Positions 53,612 to 62,436 of a stretch of 64,000 bases of DNA are shown piece after piece. The notes under the pieces are model-generated. The model saw only the letters and a program-made list of their open reading frames with translations. It made no database searches and was not told where the DNA came from. Made by a program: the position numbers and the translations under genes. Position 1 is the stretch's first letter; each line of letters starts with the position of its first letter. This DNA is from Chryseobacterium salipaludis (GTDB lineage Bacteria > Bacteroidota > Bacteroidia > Flavobacteriales > Weeksellaceae), in NCBI RefSeq assembly GCF_022968825.1, contig NZ_JALHKS010000001.1:186001-250000 (forward strand), read 5' to 3'.

Positions 53612-54283
53612 TTATGCCTCTTCTTTCTTGCCGCCGAAGAAAAATTTAATAATAATCGGGAGGGTGGTAATCAGCACAATGATGATAATTATCATCTCCA
53701 GATGTGATTTCAAATCAATATCAAACTGATTTTTAAATAAAGCATCCAGATAATGCCCGGCAAAAATAAGCGAGAATGACCAAAGCACCGCACCGATGAT
53801 ATTATCAACCAAAAATCTTTTTTTATCCATTTTCACAATTCCCGCAACAATCGGCGTGAAAGTCCGTACGATAGGAAGGAAGCGCGCCATAATCACCGCC
53901 AGGGCACCATGTTGCTCAAAAAAATCATGAGCCTGGAAAAGGTATTTCTTTTTAAAAAGGAAAGAATCTTCTCTTTTATACAGCGCAGGACCGGCCTTAA
54001 TGCCAAACCAGTACCCAATCTCGTTTCCGATAATGGCTGCGAGCGAAACAGCTGAAGCTAAAATGGTAGTATCGAGCAAATCACTGCCGGTGGAGCCGAA
54101 AGTTTCCCTGATAATATCGACGGCATAAATACCGGACACAAAAAGAAGACTGTCGCCAGGTAGGAAAAAGCCGACAAATAAACCCGTTTCTGCAAAGACA
54201 ATAAATAAGATGAGCCAAAATCCACCCATCTTAATATAAAACTCCGGATTGAGTAAATCCTTCCAGCTCTCGAAATTTTCCAT
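53612..54283 (-). CDS. DedA family membrane protein (VTT domain)
   Basis: 223 residues with about five membrane segments. The family motif is FAETGLFVGFFLPGDSLLFVSG. The arginine-containing FLPIVRTFTPIVAGIVKM and the preceding HGALAVIMARF are conserved. DedA proteins act as lipid-carrier flippases/transporters (undecaprenyl phosphate or phospholipid recycling). The last ~25 residues are a further hydrophobic helix and a basic tail. It has a -7 element only 5 bp from the ATG. Confidence 0.93.
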   Translation of the reverse strand: MENFESWKDLLNPEFYIKMGGFWLILFIVFAETGLFVGFFLPGDSLLFVSGIYAVDIIRETFGSTGSDLLDTTILASAVSLAAIIGNEIGYWFGIKAGPALYKREDSFLFKKKYLFQAHDFFEQHGALAVIMARFLPIVRTFTPIVAGIVKMDKKRFLVDNIIGAVLWSFSLIFAGHYLDALFKNQFDIDLKSHLEMIIIIIVLITTLPIIIKFFFGGKKEEA

Positions 54284-54288
54284 ACGCG

Positions 54289-54296
54289 CAAAGATA
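54289..54296 (-). promoter_or_regulatory. Bacteroidota -7 element 5 bp upstream of the DedA start
   Basis: TATCTTTG on the minus strand; only ACGCG separates it from the start codon, so the mRNA should be leaderless or nearly so. Confidence 0.6.
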
Positions 54297-54316
54297 ATAA
54301 AAGCGGCCGCCGGCCG
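54297..54316 (-). terminator. Possible short GC-rich terminator after prfB
   Basis: On the minus strand CGGCC-GGC-GGCCG then CTTTTATT. The stem is short but very GC-rich; it overlaps the DedA promoter region. Confidence 0.4.
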
Positions 54317-54347
54317 GGCGTGATAATTTGTTAAAGTTTACTAAAGT

Positions 54348-55460
54348 TTAAAGACTGTCTTCCTCGTCGGAAACCGCCGTTCCATCGGCCATGAGGAAAG
54401 CTTTGAGGAAAGGTGTGAGCTCGCCGTTCATCACCGAATCCACATCCGAAGTTTCGTAGCCGGACCGAACATCTTTTACCAGTTTGTACGGATGCATCAC
54501 GTAATTTCGGATCTGGCTGCCCCATTCGATCTTCATTTTGTTGGCTTCAATTTCATTTCTGGCTTTCATACGTTCTTCAAGCTCAATCTCATACAGGCGG
54601 GACCGCAGCAACTGCATTGCCTTTTCCTTGTTCTGAAGCTGTGAACGCGATTCCGAGTTTTCAATGATAATTCCCGTTGGCGCATGACGAAGACGGACGG
54701 CTGTTTCTACCTTATTCACGTTCTGGCCACCCGCGCCGCTGGAACGCATGGTTTCAAAAGAAATATCGGCCGGATTAATATGAATTTCAATTGTATCGTC
54801 GACCAACGGATACACGTAGACGGAAACAAAGCTCGTATGACGCTTCGCATTGGAGTCAAACGGAGAAATACGCACCAGGCGATGAACGCCGTTTTCGCCG
54901 CGCAGATAACCAAACGCAAATTCACCATCAATTTCGAGTGTCACGGTCTTCACACCAGCCACATCACCTTCCTGGAAGTTGAGTTCTTTTACTTTGTAAC
55001 CCTGGTGCTCAGCCCACATGGTGTACATTCGCATCAGCATGCCGGCCCAATCGCAGCTTTCAGTGCCGCCGGCACCGGCCGTAATCTGCAGCACGGCGGA
55101 AAGTTCGTCGCCTTCATTGGAGAGCATATTTTTAAACTCGAGGTTTTCGATTTTTTCGAGCAGCACCGCAAACGCTTCGTCCAGTTCTGCAGCGGACTCA
55201 GGATCTTCCTTTGCAAATTCCTGCAAAACCTGAACATCTTCAAACCGCGAGAAAATTTCCTCGTAATCATCCACCCATTTCTTTTTGGATCGGAGTTGTT
55301 TCATAAAAGCTTCTGCTTCCTTGGGCTGATCCCAGAATTCAGGCGCCAGTGTTTTTTCTTCATCGTTCGCGATTTCTACTTTTTTTCTTTCGATCTGTAG
55401 AAATTTATAGAGTTCTGCAATTCTTTGCTGGGCGTCTTTTATTTGGTCGCTGTTCGTCAT
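54348..55460 (-). CDS. prfB: Peptide chain release factor 2
   Basis: 370 residues in one uninterrupted frame. The codon-recognition tripeptide SPF occurs in [20 protein letters not shown] and the catalytic GGQ in [23 protein letters not shown] marks RF2 (UGA/UAA) rather than RF1 (PxT). The N-terminus [20 protein letters not shown] aligns with the region where many bacteria have the autoregulatory UGA frameshift; here the codons run CTC TAT AAA TTT CTA CAG without a UGA, so no programmed frameshift. A -7 element sits 4 bp upstream of the ATG. Confidence 0.97.
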   Translation of the reverse strand: MTNSDQIKDAQQRIAELYKFLQIERKKVEIANDEEKTLAPEFWDQPKEAEAFMKQLRSKKKWVDDYEEIFSRFEDVQVLQEFAKEDPESAAELDEAFAVLLEKIENLEFKNMLSNEGDELSAVLQITAGAGGTESCDWAGMLMRMYTMWAEHQGYKVKELNFQEGDVAGVKTVTLEIDGEFAFGYLRGENGVHRLVRISPFDSNAKRHTSFVSVYVYPLVDDTIEIHINPADISFETMRSSGAGGQNVNKVETAVRLRHAPTGIIIENSESRSQLQNKEKAMQLLRSRLYEIELEERMKARNEIEANKMKIEWGSQIRNYVMHPYKLVKDVRSGYETSDVDSVMNGELTPFLKAFLMADGTAVSDEEDSL

Positions 55461-55464
55461 TTTG

Positions 55465-55472
55465 CAAATTTA
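55465..55472 (-). promoter_or_regulatory. Bacteroidota -7 element 4 bp upstream of prfB
   Basis: TAAATTTG on the minus strand; CAAA then ATG. Suggests a leaderless prfB mRNA. Confidence 0.6.
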
Positions 55473-55589
55473 CTGTTTTTTCCGCATGGAATACAGCAGA
55501 GATTGAACCGGAATCTGACAGTAAAGGCCGTGATTATAGTTCGGAACTATTCTTATCCTCAATCATTGAATCCGAACAATATCCTGACT

Positions 55590-56396
55590 TTAGGACCGCG
55601 TACTGTTGAACACAACAGTCAGTACAAAAACAATAATGGATAATAAGAGAACCGTATAATACAAAGCCAAAGCTCCCACTGTTCTTACGACCGTCTGCAC
55701 CCGTGGCTTGGGAGAAAAATACTGCGTGACGGTCCAGATGATGTATATATTTATTAATAGAAAAAAAAGAAAACTAAGATCCAGCCATTGTTTGTGCAGC
55801 AGCATCAACATTATATAAAGAAACATTCCCTGTCCCGTGATGAAGGTGAAAATAACCAGCCATTCCGGTAAGATCTGTCGGTAGGGCCGGAACACCAGCC
55901 ATAAGCAAAACGCCAGCAACGGAACCATCAGCAACGCACTCACAGCGTAGTGACTGTTGATCCACTCCATTACGGCAGACACGTTATGAATAACCGACTG
56001 AGCAGTTTTAACGACCTGTTTCTGGTAAAGATCGACCGCCTCCGCCGACTGGCTTAGTTCAACTTTTCCCTGGAGAAGCACCGCACCGCTATTCAACCAA
56101 TGATTCAGCAAAATAGTAACAGTAGCCAAAACCATGATGAGTAAGGCAGGTTCAAAGTGGTCTTTCCGTTTGCCGACCACATATTCACGGATCGTGTGCC
56201 CGGGTTTGATAAGCAGCTCCTTCAGGGTGTAAATAATTCCTTTATCCACATGAAAAACCCCGTGCTGCACTTCATGCACCAGAAAATGATAGTCGATTCT
56301 GTGCGTATCGGTACGCTGTCCGCATTCATGGCAAAATTTCTGCTGCAGATGTAAAGACTGGCTACAGTTCCGGCAGCGGATATGTACTGGAGACAT
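55590..56396 (-). CDS. DUF3667 domain membrane protein with zinc ribbon
   Basis: 268 residues. The N-terminal zinc ribbon reads CRNCSQSLHLQQKFCHECGQ (two CxxC knuckles, residues 8-26). Then DYHFLVHEVQHGVFHVDKGI and IREYVVGKRKDHFEPALLI are the conserved DUF3667 elements. Five membrane segments follow. Role unknown; members are common in Bacteroidota. Single gene, with a -7 element (TAAATTTG) about 16 bp before the start. Confidence 0.88.
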   Translation of the reverse strand: MSPVHIRCRNCSQSLHLQQKFCHECGQRTDTHRIDYHFLVHEVQHGVFHVDKGIIYTLKELLIKPGHTIREYVVGKRKDHFEPALLIMVLATVTILLNHWLNSGAVLLQGKVELSQSAEAVDLYQKQVVKTAQSVIHNVSAVMEWINSHYAVSALLMVPLLAFCLWLVFRPYRQILPEWLVIFTFITGQGMFLYIMLMLLHKQWLDLSFLFFLLINIYIIWTVTQYFSPKPRVQTVVRTVGALALYYTVLLLSIIVFVLTVVFNSTRS

Positions 56397-56487
56397 GGTG
56401 TTAGGTTTTTATCAAATTTAAATATTTTATTTGCTAAATGCCTGCCGCACAGCCTACTATTTTCAGTTTTAGTACCTTTAAGACGAA

Positions 56488-56883
56488 ATGGATATCCACG
56501 AAGTTTTTAAAATATATAAAAATACAGGCGATACGGCCCTGGCTCAGTTAGCGCCTGCTGATATAGAACTGCAGATTCCGGAACCTTTTGCGAAGATGGC
56601 CGGATTAAAAAGGTCTTCATTGGAACTTAAGAGCCTTGATCAGATTACATCAGTCTGGAAGATCTTATCGAGTAAAATGGAGGAACATTTATGTGATAAT
56701 AAAAAATCCGATGATTCTGAAAATTTCCTGCTGGTAGCAGCTTGCGCTTTTGTGGCCGGGCAACTGCACGCCAGGTCAAAGTTTGCAGAAAGTGATCGAA
56801 AAGGAAAAACACCAGGTGAACCTGAAAATGCTTCTCCTGTCTGTTTTTTGGGCAGTGATGAAATTCGGGACGAGTACCGGTAA
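56488..56883 (+). CDS. Hypothetical protein
   Basis: 131 residues, soluble and mostly helical. MDIHEVFKIYKNTGDTALAQ then LELKSLDQITSVWKILSSKM; a small hydrophobic stretch (FLLVAACAFVAGQLHA) in the middle is too short to be a confident membrane helix. I do not recognise a family. It has a weak -7 element (TACCTTTA) before the ATG. The opposite strand also has an open frame (56640-56927), which looks like a shadow. Moderately confident it is a gene, from start context and codon use. Confidence 0.6.
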   Translation: MDIHEVFKIYKNTGDTALAQLAPADIELQIPEPFAKMAGLKRSSLELKSLDQITSVWKILSSKMEEHLCDNKKSDDSENFLLVAACAFVAGQLHARSKFAESDRKGKTPGEPENASPVCFLGSDEIRDEYR

Positions 56884-56950
56884 TGACTTATGTCAGTTAC
56901 TTGTAAACGCTTTGCCGCCGCCTCCATAAATTAGGACAAAAAATAATCCG

Positions 56951-56958
56951 TAAATTTG
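56951..56958 (+). promoter_or_regulatory. Bacteroidota -7 promoter element for mtaB
   Basis: TAAATTTG, 13 bp upstream of the mtaB ATG. Confidence 0.6.
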
Positions 56959-56971
56959 CGGCCTTAGTATT

Positions 56972-58321
56972 ATGAAGAATTTAATCCCGAAAACTGCTGC
57001 TTTTCATACACTTGGCTGTAAACTTAACTTCGCTGAAACTTCTACCATCGCGCGCCAGCTGACCGGTGCCGGTTATGATAAGGTAAGCTTTGATGAGCGT
57101 GCGGATGTCTATGTGATCAATACCTGCTCTGTAACTGATAATGCAGACCGCGAGTGCAAATTCCACGTAAAACGTGCACAGAAAGCCAACCCAGATGGTT
57201 TGGTGGTAATTTTAGGTTGCTATGCACAGCTGAAACCTGAGGAAATTGCCGGGATCGAGGGAGTGGATCTGGTTCTGGGTGCAAAAGAAAAATTTAATAT
57301 ACTGAGCTATCTCGATGATTTGCAGAAAACCACCAGCCACGGTGTCATTCATTCCTGCGAGATTGAGGCTGCTGATACTTTTATCGGCTCCTACTCCATC
57401 GGTGACCGCACACGCGCCTTTCTGAAGGTGCAGGATGGCTGTGATTATAAATGTACGTACTGCACCATTCCGCTCGCCAGAGGAATTTCCAGAAGTGATA
57501 CCATCGCCAGCGTAGTTGGCAATGCGCGTGAAATTGCTTCACGTGATATTAAAGAAATCGTACTAACCGGTGTGAATATCGGTGATTACGGCAAGGGAGA
57601 GTTCGGGAATAAGAAACATGAGCACACCTTTCTGGATTTAATTCAGGAACTGGATAAAGTGGACGGGATTGAGCGCATCCGCATTTCATCGATTGAACCC
57701 AACCTATTGAAAGACGAAAGCATTGATCTGGTAGCGAACAGCCGCCGTTTCGTGCCGCATTTTCATATACCGCTGCAAAGTGGCTGCGACGATCTTCTGA
57801 AAAAGATGAAGCGTCGTTACCTGACTTCTTTATACAGAAACCGCGTTGAAAAAATCAGAGAAGTGATGCCGCATGCCTGCATCGGCGTTGATGTGATTGT
57901 GGGTTTCCCCGGTGAAACGGAAGAAAAATTTATGGAAACGTACCGCTTTATTCAGGAGCTTCCGATCTCCTATCTGCATGTTTTCACCTACTCCGAAAGA
58001 GAAAATACAGAAGCTGCAGAGATGGATCAGGTGGTTCCCATCCCTGAACGGAAAAGAAGAAATAAAATGCTGCGCATCCTGTCCGAAAAGAAGAAACACG
58101 CTTTCTATGAAAGTCAGCTGGGCACGGTGCAGCCCGTCCTTTGGGAACATGAAAATAAGGATGGTTACATGCTGGGCTTTAGCAGCAATTATGTTCGTGT
58201 GAAAAAACCTTTCGACCCGGACAGTGTGAACCAGATTGAAAATTTAAAATTAGTCAAAATGGACAACGACGGCACTGTAACAGTAGCCGCCGCGTTCGAA
58301 GATTTTCTGGCCCGGGTTTAA
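56972..58321 (+). CDS. mtaB: tRNA (t6A37) C2-methylthiotransferase MtaB
   Basis: 449 residues. N-terminal UPF0004 domain with three cluster Cys (FHTLGCKLNFAE, VINTCSVTDNADRECKF, and VVILGCYAQLKPEEI). Radical-SAM motif VQDGCDYKCTYCTIPLARG (CxxxCxxC). The C-terminal TRAM domain covers about the last 65 residues. LGCKLN and the TYCTIP context separate MtaB from MiaB and RimO. It converts t6A to ms2t6A at position 37 of ANN-decoding tRNAs. Its stop overlaps the stop of a small convergent gene. Confidence 0.95.
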   Translation: MKNLIPKTAAFHTLGCKLNFAETSTIARQLTGAGYDKVSFDERADVYVINTCSVTDNADRECKFHVKRAQKANPDGLVVILGCYAQLKPEEIAGIEGVDLVLGAKEKFNILSYLDDLQKTTSHGVIHSCEIEAADTFIGSYSIGDRTRAFLKVQDGCDYKCTYCTIPLARGISRSDTIASVVGNAREIASRDIKEIVLTGVNIGDYGKGEFGNKKHEHTFLDLIQELDKVDGIERIRISSIEPNLLKDESIDLVANSRRFVPHFHIPLQSGCDDLLKKMKRRYLTSLYRNRVEKIREVMPHACIGVDVIVGFPGETEEKFMETYRFIQELPISYLHVFTYSERENTEAAEMDQVVPIPERKRRNKMLRILSEKKKHAFYESQLGTVQPVLWEHENKDGYMLGFSSNYVRVKKPFDPDSVNQIENLKLVKMDNDGTVTVAAAFEDFLARV

Positions 58322-58473
58322 TTTTCTACCGGTTGCACATCTCCTGTAGGCAGTTCATTAAAATAATCATTAAAGAAAGGCCCCAGAATGAAGTAAGAAA
58401 TGATGGCAATGATAATGGCTACAATCCCGATAATAACAATGGGCGCGGGTTTATTTTTTTTAGACGGTTCCAT
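58318..58473 (-). CDS. 51-residue single-pass membrane protein, unknown
   Basis: Starts MEPSKKNKPAP, then one transmembrane helix (IVIIGIVAIIIAIISYFILG, residues 12-31), then an acidic/aromatic tail FFNDYFNELPTGDVQPVEN. The basic N-terminus should be cytoplasmic and the C-terminus periplasmic. No family recognised. It is convergent with mtaB and their stop codons overlap (3 bases shared). Single genes of this type are common small-membrane-protein candidates and are often left unannotated. Confidence 0.7.
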   Translation of the reverse strand: MEPSKKNKPAPIVIIGIVAIIIAIISYFILGPFFNDYFNELPTGDVQPVEN

Positions 58474-58567
58474 ATTTTATTTTTTTTAGTTAAAAAATAA
58501 CTTGCAATTTCTGAACCATATTGTATCTGCTGAATCGTTGCGTGAGAATTATTCTTAAGGCAATGGC

Positions 58568-59194
58568 CTAGTAATATTTCTTTTCGTATTTCACACCGGC
58601 CGGAATGGCAACGGCAAGCCTGTTTTCTGCAGGTACCAGTGGACAGCTGTAATCGAAAGCATTATAAGCACAATACGGATGATAGGCTTTATTAAAGTCA
58701 ATCATTACTGTTTTTCCTGTTGATTTTTTAATGTCCAGATAACGGCCGCCACCATAAGTCTCCTCATCATTAGTCAGGTCCCGGAAAGGCAAAAAGAGTG
58801 AGGTCGCATCGCGCACGGTGCCATCGGGTTTCAGGCTTTCATACAACGTAAGCTGATATTCTTTTGCATCCAACAAAAACGTGGCAATACCAAAGCTCCT
58901 GAACTTTTTATTCTGTCCGCTGGACGTAGGTATTTCAAAAGGCAGCGCTTCAGGCGTTCGCTTCAGATGCGCCTGCACCGCATATTTTTTATTCACAGGA
59001 AAAAAAGGCAATTCTGTAAATTCTTTCAGGTGCCGGCCACGCAAAGGCGTGTGCGCGGAATCGCGAAAGGAAGCGTTTAGTTCCTGACGGAAGGCTGTTA
59101 TTTCGTCTTCATACGAATGGTGGCGGGCGGTCGCGCAGGAAGTCAACGACATTAAAAGCACCGAAATACAAAATAAAAAGCTACTTTTTTTCAT
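58568..59194 (-). CDS. DUF1684 lipoprotein
   Basis: 208 residues. Lipoprotein signal MKKSSFLFCISVLLMSLTSC with the lipobox Cys at residue 20. The DUF1684 core is visible: LFLPFRDLTNDEETYGGGRY, IDFNKAYHPYCAYNAFDYSC, and CPLVPAENRLAVAIPAGVKY. The conserved Cys and His in HPYCAYN and YSCP suggest a small-molecule or metal site, but no reaction is established. Probably periplasm-facing outer or inner membrane lipoprotein. Confidence 0.88.
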   Translation of the reverse strand: MKKSSFLFCISVLLMSLTSCATARHHSYEDEITAFRQELNASFRDSAHTPLRGRHLKEFTELPFFPVNKKYAVQAHLKRTPEALPFEIPTSSGQNKKFRSFGIATFLLDAKEYQLTLYESLKPDGTVRDATSLFLPFRDLTNDEETYGGGRYLDIKKSTGKTVMIDFNKAYHPYCAYNAFDYSCPLVPAENRLAVAIPAGVKYEKKYY

Positions 59195-59224
59195 GTATTA
59201 AAAATAGCTTAAATTTATGATATG

Positions 59225-59623
59225 CTATATGAGGTCTACATTGTAAATATCGGTATTGTTTCGCGTAATAGCGGGAACAAAAAAGCCGCCTTCCTGTGGA
59301 ATATCTTCGAGCAGATCGAAAGAAGTACAGTTGTCCGGCAGCCCGGAAAAAATTAAGGTAAAAGTATAACCAACGCCACCGGGCAGCAAAGTCCAGTACG
59401 GGTAGAGCGTAATATGTTCATGATGCACCAGTTTACTGCGATGTCCGCTGACCCGGTCAACCAAAAAAGTAGTGGGCCAGATTCTGATCAGCAGATCCTC
59501 CATCGAAGCATTTTTAACCTTGCAGTGCACAATCACCTGCTTCTCCTGCAAAGTCTGATTCTGAATTTCATGTAAAAGCTCCGGTGCAATTTTCACCGGA
59601 GCTATTGTTTCGTTTCTAATCAT
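59225..59623 (-). CDS. Hypothetical beta-rich protein conserved in flavobacteria
   Basis: 132 residues, no signal or membrane segment. Strands such as KQVIVHCKVKNASMEDLLIR, HHEHITLYPYWTLLPGG and YTFTLIFSGLPDNCTSFDLL and the ending TRNNTDIYNVDLI form an Ig-like/beta-sandwich pattern that I have seen in unannotated flavobacterial proteins. No function is known. Its own promoter (59631-59638) lies inside the spacer and the mqo stop region, so it is expressed apart from mqo. Confidence 0.75.
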   Translation of the reverse strand: MIRNETIAPVKIAPELLHEIQNQTLQEKQVIVHCKVKNASMEDLLIRIWPTTFLVDRVSGHRSKLVHHEHITLYPYWTLLPGGVGYTFTLIFSGLPDNCTSFDLLEDIPQEGGFFVPAITRNNTDIYNVDLI

Positions 59624-59630
59624 TTGGATA

Positions 59631-59638
59631 CAAAGATA
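59631..59638 (-). promoter_or_regulatory. Bacteroidota -7 element for the gene at 59225
   Basis: TATCTTTG on the minus strand, 7 bp before the ATG and directly adjacent to the mqo stop codon. Transcription would start within about 2 nt of the ATG. Confidence 0.6.
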
Positions 59639-61135
59639 CTAATAATGCAGATCTAGTTTTTCTTTTGTGTAGGCTCGGATTTTCTGCACCATTTCGGGGT
59701 GCTCTGCTAATTTGTAGCCATAACTCGGAATCATCTCTTTCAGTTTCTCGCGCCACTCGCCGTTCATCTTTTCCGGGAAACATTTTTCCAACACCTGCGT
59801 CATCGCATAGGCAGCCGTGGACGCACCCGGAGAAGCGCCCAGCAGAGAAGCAATCGTTCCTTTTTTATTCACAACGACTTCGGTTCCGAATTCCAGTTTT
59901 CCGCCTTCAATTTCGTCACGCTTGATGATTTGTACCCGCTGTCCTGCCACCATCAGTTCCCAGTCTTCTTCGCGCGCCTCCTTCACGAACTCACGCAAAT
60001 GCTGGATGCGCTGAGATTTCGTCATCGCCACCTGCCGCACAAGATATTGGGTTAACGGTAAATTATGCCACCATGCACCAAATAAAGAGCGGATGTTTTT
60101 AAAGTTGACACTTTCAGGCAAATCAAGATAACTACCCTGCTTCAGAAACTTGGTGGAAAAGCCTGCAAAAGGTCCGAATAATAGCGCTTCTTTTCCGTCG
60201 ATAATTCTAAGGTCCAGGTGTGGAACACTCATCGGCGGCGCATCCACGGTTGCCTGGGTATATACTTTGGTTTGATGCTTTGCAATCAGTTCGGGATTGT
60301 GGGACACCAGCCACTGGCCTGAAACGGGGAAACCGCCGTAACCTTCGCTTTCACGAATATCCGTACTGTCAAGCAAGGGCAAAGCATAACCACCCGCACC
60401 AATAAAAACAAAATCTGCGGTTACATCGTGCATTTTATGCTGCAGCCTGTCTTTTACTTTTACCAGCCATTTATCGTCGTCCGTAGGATCGATATCTTTT
60501 ACGTTATAATATAAAAAGACTTCCACATTACTGTCGTCCACAAGGAAGCGGCCCATTTTTCTGGTCAGCGAACCGAAATTTACATCTGTACCCAAATCCA
60601 TTTTCGTGGCTGCCAACTGCTCACTTTTCTTACGCTTTTCCATGATCAGCGGAATCCATTCCCGTAATTTATCATGATCAGTGGTAAACTGCATTCCCTT
60701 GAACAATTCAGACTGCGTAAGTTTTTCATGACGGCGGCGCAGGAATTCAGCATCACCTTTCCCGAAAACGAGACTCATGTGCGGGCAGGAGTTGATGAAT
60801 TCATGCGGGTTGGATATATACCCTTTTGATAATAAGAAAGACCAGAACTGCTTAGAAATTTCAAATTGTTCCGCGATGGTTTCTGCCTTAGAAATGTCGA
60901 TGCTACCATCTTCACGCTGCGGCGTATAATTCAGTTCACAGAAAGCGGAGTGGCCCGTGCCGGCATTATTCCAGGCAGCGGAACTCTCCCGCGCGAAGCG
61001 GCCCAGCCGTTCGAATATGACGATTTTCAAAGTTGGATCCAGTTCGTGCAGCAGCGTGCCCAAAGTGGCACTCATAATACCGCCTCCGATCAGGATCACA
61101 TCGTAATGAGATTTTGGAGTTTTGTGTGTAGACAT
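59639..61135 (-). CDS. mqo: Malate:quinone oxidoreductase
   Basis: 498 residues. The N-terminal FAD motif is DVILIGGGIMSATLGTLLHE, followed by FERLGRFARESSAAWNNAGTGHSA in pieces, a strongly conserved Mqo stretch. Also GAWWHNLPLTQYLVRQVAMT and LLGASPGASTAAYAM near the C-terminus. It oxidises malate to oxaloacetate at the inner membrane and passes electrons to menaquinone, replacing NAD-malate dehydrogenase in the TCA cycle. Length is normal. Confidence 0.97.
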   Translation of the reverse strand: MSTHKTPKSHYDVILIGGGIMSATLGTLLHELDPTLKIVIFERLGRFARESSAAWNNAGTGHSAFCELNYTPQREDGSIDISKAETIAEQFEISKQFWSFLLSKGYISNPHEFINSCPHMSLVFGKGDAEFLRRRHEKLTQSELFKGMQFTTDHDKLREWIPLIMEKRKKSEQLAATKMDLGTDVNFGSLTRKMGRFLVDDSNVEVFLYYNVKDIDPTDDDKWLVKVKDRLQHKMHDVTADFVFIGAGGYALPLLDSTDIRESEGYGGFPVSGQWLVSHNPELIAKHQTKVYTQATVDAPPMSVPHLDLRIIDGKEALLFGPFAGFSTKFLKQGSYLDLPESVNFKNIRSLFGAWWHNLPLTQYLVRQVAMTKSQRIQHLREFVKEAREEDWELMVAGQRVQIIKRDEIEGGKLEFGTEVVVNKKGTIASLLGASPGASTAAYAMTQVLEKCFPEKMNGEWREKLKEMIPSYGYKLAEHPEMVQKIRAYTKEKLDLHY

Positions 61136-61224
61136 AAATTATTTTTTTCTTAGAAACAGCGAAATACATTGTGCAGTAGTTTAGTACTTATTGCATTTTC
61201 GCCGGACCCAAAATACAGCAAATA

Positions 61225-61248
61225 GGCCGCCAAATAAAAATGGCGGCC
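61225..61248. terminator. Hairpin after gpsA, possible terminator
   Basis: GGCCGCCA / TGGCGGCC with an 8-nt loop, 34 nt past the gpsA stop. The following sequence on the minus strand is only mildly T-rich (TATTTGCTGTATTTTG), so terminator activity is uncertain. Confidence 0.55.
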
Positions 61249-61281
61249 CGGAGATATTTTGTTATCTATAAAAGAGTAAAC

Positions 61282-62307
61282 CTAATTAAGCAGCAGCGTC
61301 AGTTTTTCGTACTCTGTTTCTGCATTCTTCTCTTCATATAACACGCCATAAATAGTATCGATAATTGGCGTGTTCATGTTTTTTTCGCGTGCGGTGTGAT
61401 ACACAGAATCCGCAGCATAATACCCTTCTGCAATCATATTCATCGATTGGATCGCTGATTTTACGGTGTAGCCTTTACCAATCAGGTTACCCAAATTGCG
61501 ATTTCGCGAGAAAAGTGAGTAAGCCGTAACCAGCAAATCTCCTAAATAAGCACTTTCATTCACATCGCGTGGGACTTCGTACACGCCTTCCAGGAAGGTT
61601 TCCATTTCGCGGATGGCGTTGGAAACGAACACTGCCGTGAAGTTATCTCCATAACCCAGTCCGCTGGCAATACCGGCTCCGACAGCATAAATATTTTTCA
61701 AAATAGCGCTGTACTCGTTGCCCAGAATATCTTTGCTGCAGTGAACTTTTATAAAGTCAGAATTGAAGAGTGTATGCAGTTTTTCACTCACCTCATCCTC
61801 AGCCGCCGCAATGGTTAAATAAGAAAGACGTTCCATCGCGACTTCTTCCGCGTGGCAAGGTCCAGCAATGACGGCCTGCTGCCTGAAACCAATCCCGAAA
61901 TCATTGCGAAGATAATGCGCCACCACATCATTTGCTTTCGGCACAATTCCCTTAATCGCAGAAACAAAGATTTTCCCATCACAGCCGCAGGACATTTTCT
62001 CCAGTGTATCAGAAAGGTAAATAGAAGGCGTTGCCAGAACAATCACATCACAAGCCGAAACCAACTCATTAATATCGGTGGTGACTGCCAGCATATCTGC
62101 ATCAAAGGAAACTGAAGTAAGATACGTTGGATTATGGCCCCGCATTTCAATGGCGCCTTTCACATATTCATTCCGTACGCACCAATGCACCTTCTCACTG
62201 TTTTCCACCAGCATTTTTACAATGGCCGTTGCGAAACTTCCGCTTCCTACCACGCCTACTTTAATCTGATGGTCAGGTTTCGATCGAGCTGTTTTTTCTT
62301 TTTTCAT
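61282..62307 (-). CDS. gpsA: NAD(P)H-dependent glycerol-3-phosphate dehydrogenase
   Basis: 341 residues. N-terminal Rossmann motif VGVVGSGSFATAIVKMLVEN. IVLATPSIYLSDTLEKM, then AVIAGPCHAEEVAMERLSYL and the catalytic lysine-containing LGNEYSAILKNIYAVGAGIA are GpsA signatures. It reduces dihydroxyacetone phosphate to sn-glycerol 3-phosphate for phospholipid synthesis. A -7 element (TATATTTG, 62353-62360) lies 45 bp upstream. Confidence 0.96.
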   Translation of the reverse strand: MKKEKTARSKPDHQIKVGVVGSGSFATAIVKMLVENSEKVHWCVRNEYVKGAIEMRGHNPTYLTSVSFDADMLAVTTDINELVSACDVIVLATPSIYLSDTLEKMSCGCDGKIFVSAIKGIVPKANDVVAHYLRNDFGIGFRQQAVIAGPCHAEEVAMERLSYLTIAAAEDEVSEKLHTLFNSDFIKVHCSKDILGNEYSAILKNIYAVGAGIASGLGYGDNFTAVFVSNAIREMETFLEGVYEVPRDVNESAYLGDLLVTAYSLFSRNRNLGNLIGKGYTVKSAIQSMNMIAEGYYAADSVYHTAREKNMNTPIIDTIYGVLYEEKNAETEYEKLTLLLN

Positions 62308-62352
62308 AGTTTAAGGTTTATCGCCGCGCGGGTTCCCGGCGGTGCGACGCTG

Positions 62353-62360
62353 CAAATATA
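62353..62360 (-). promoter_or_regulatory. Bacteroidota -7 promoter element for gpsA
   Basis: TATATTTG on the minus strand, giving a leader of about 40 nt before the gpsA ATG. Confidence 0.55.
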
Positions 62361-62436
62361 TTAAGACTTTATCATAGTACTTGCCAAGGCCAGGCATAGA
62401 TGAACAGTAATAGGCGGCAGCAAAATGCTAATATTT

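Noticed and set aside
56640-56927. 95-codon antisense frame to the hypothetical gene at 56488
   Set aside because: It has a Ser/Arg-rich shadow composition, and the plus-strand frame has the better start context.
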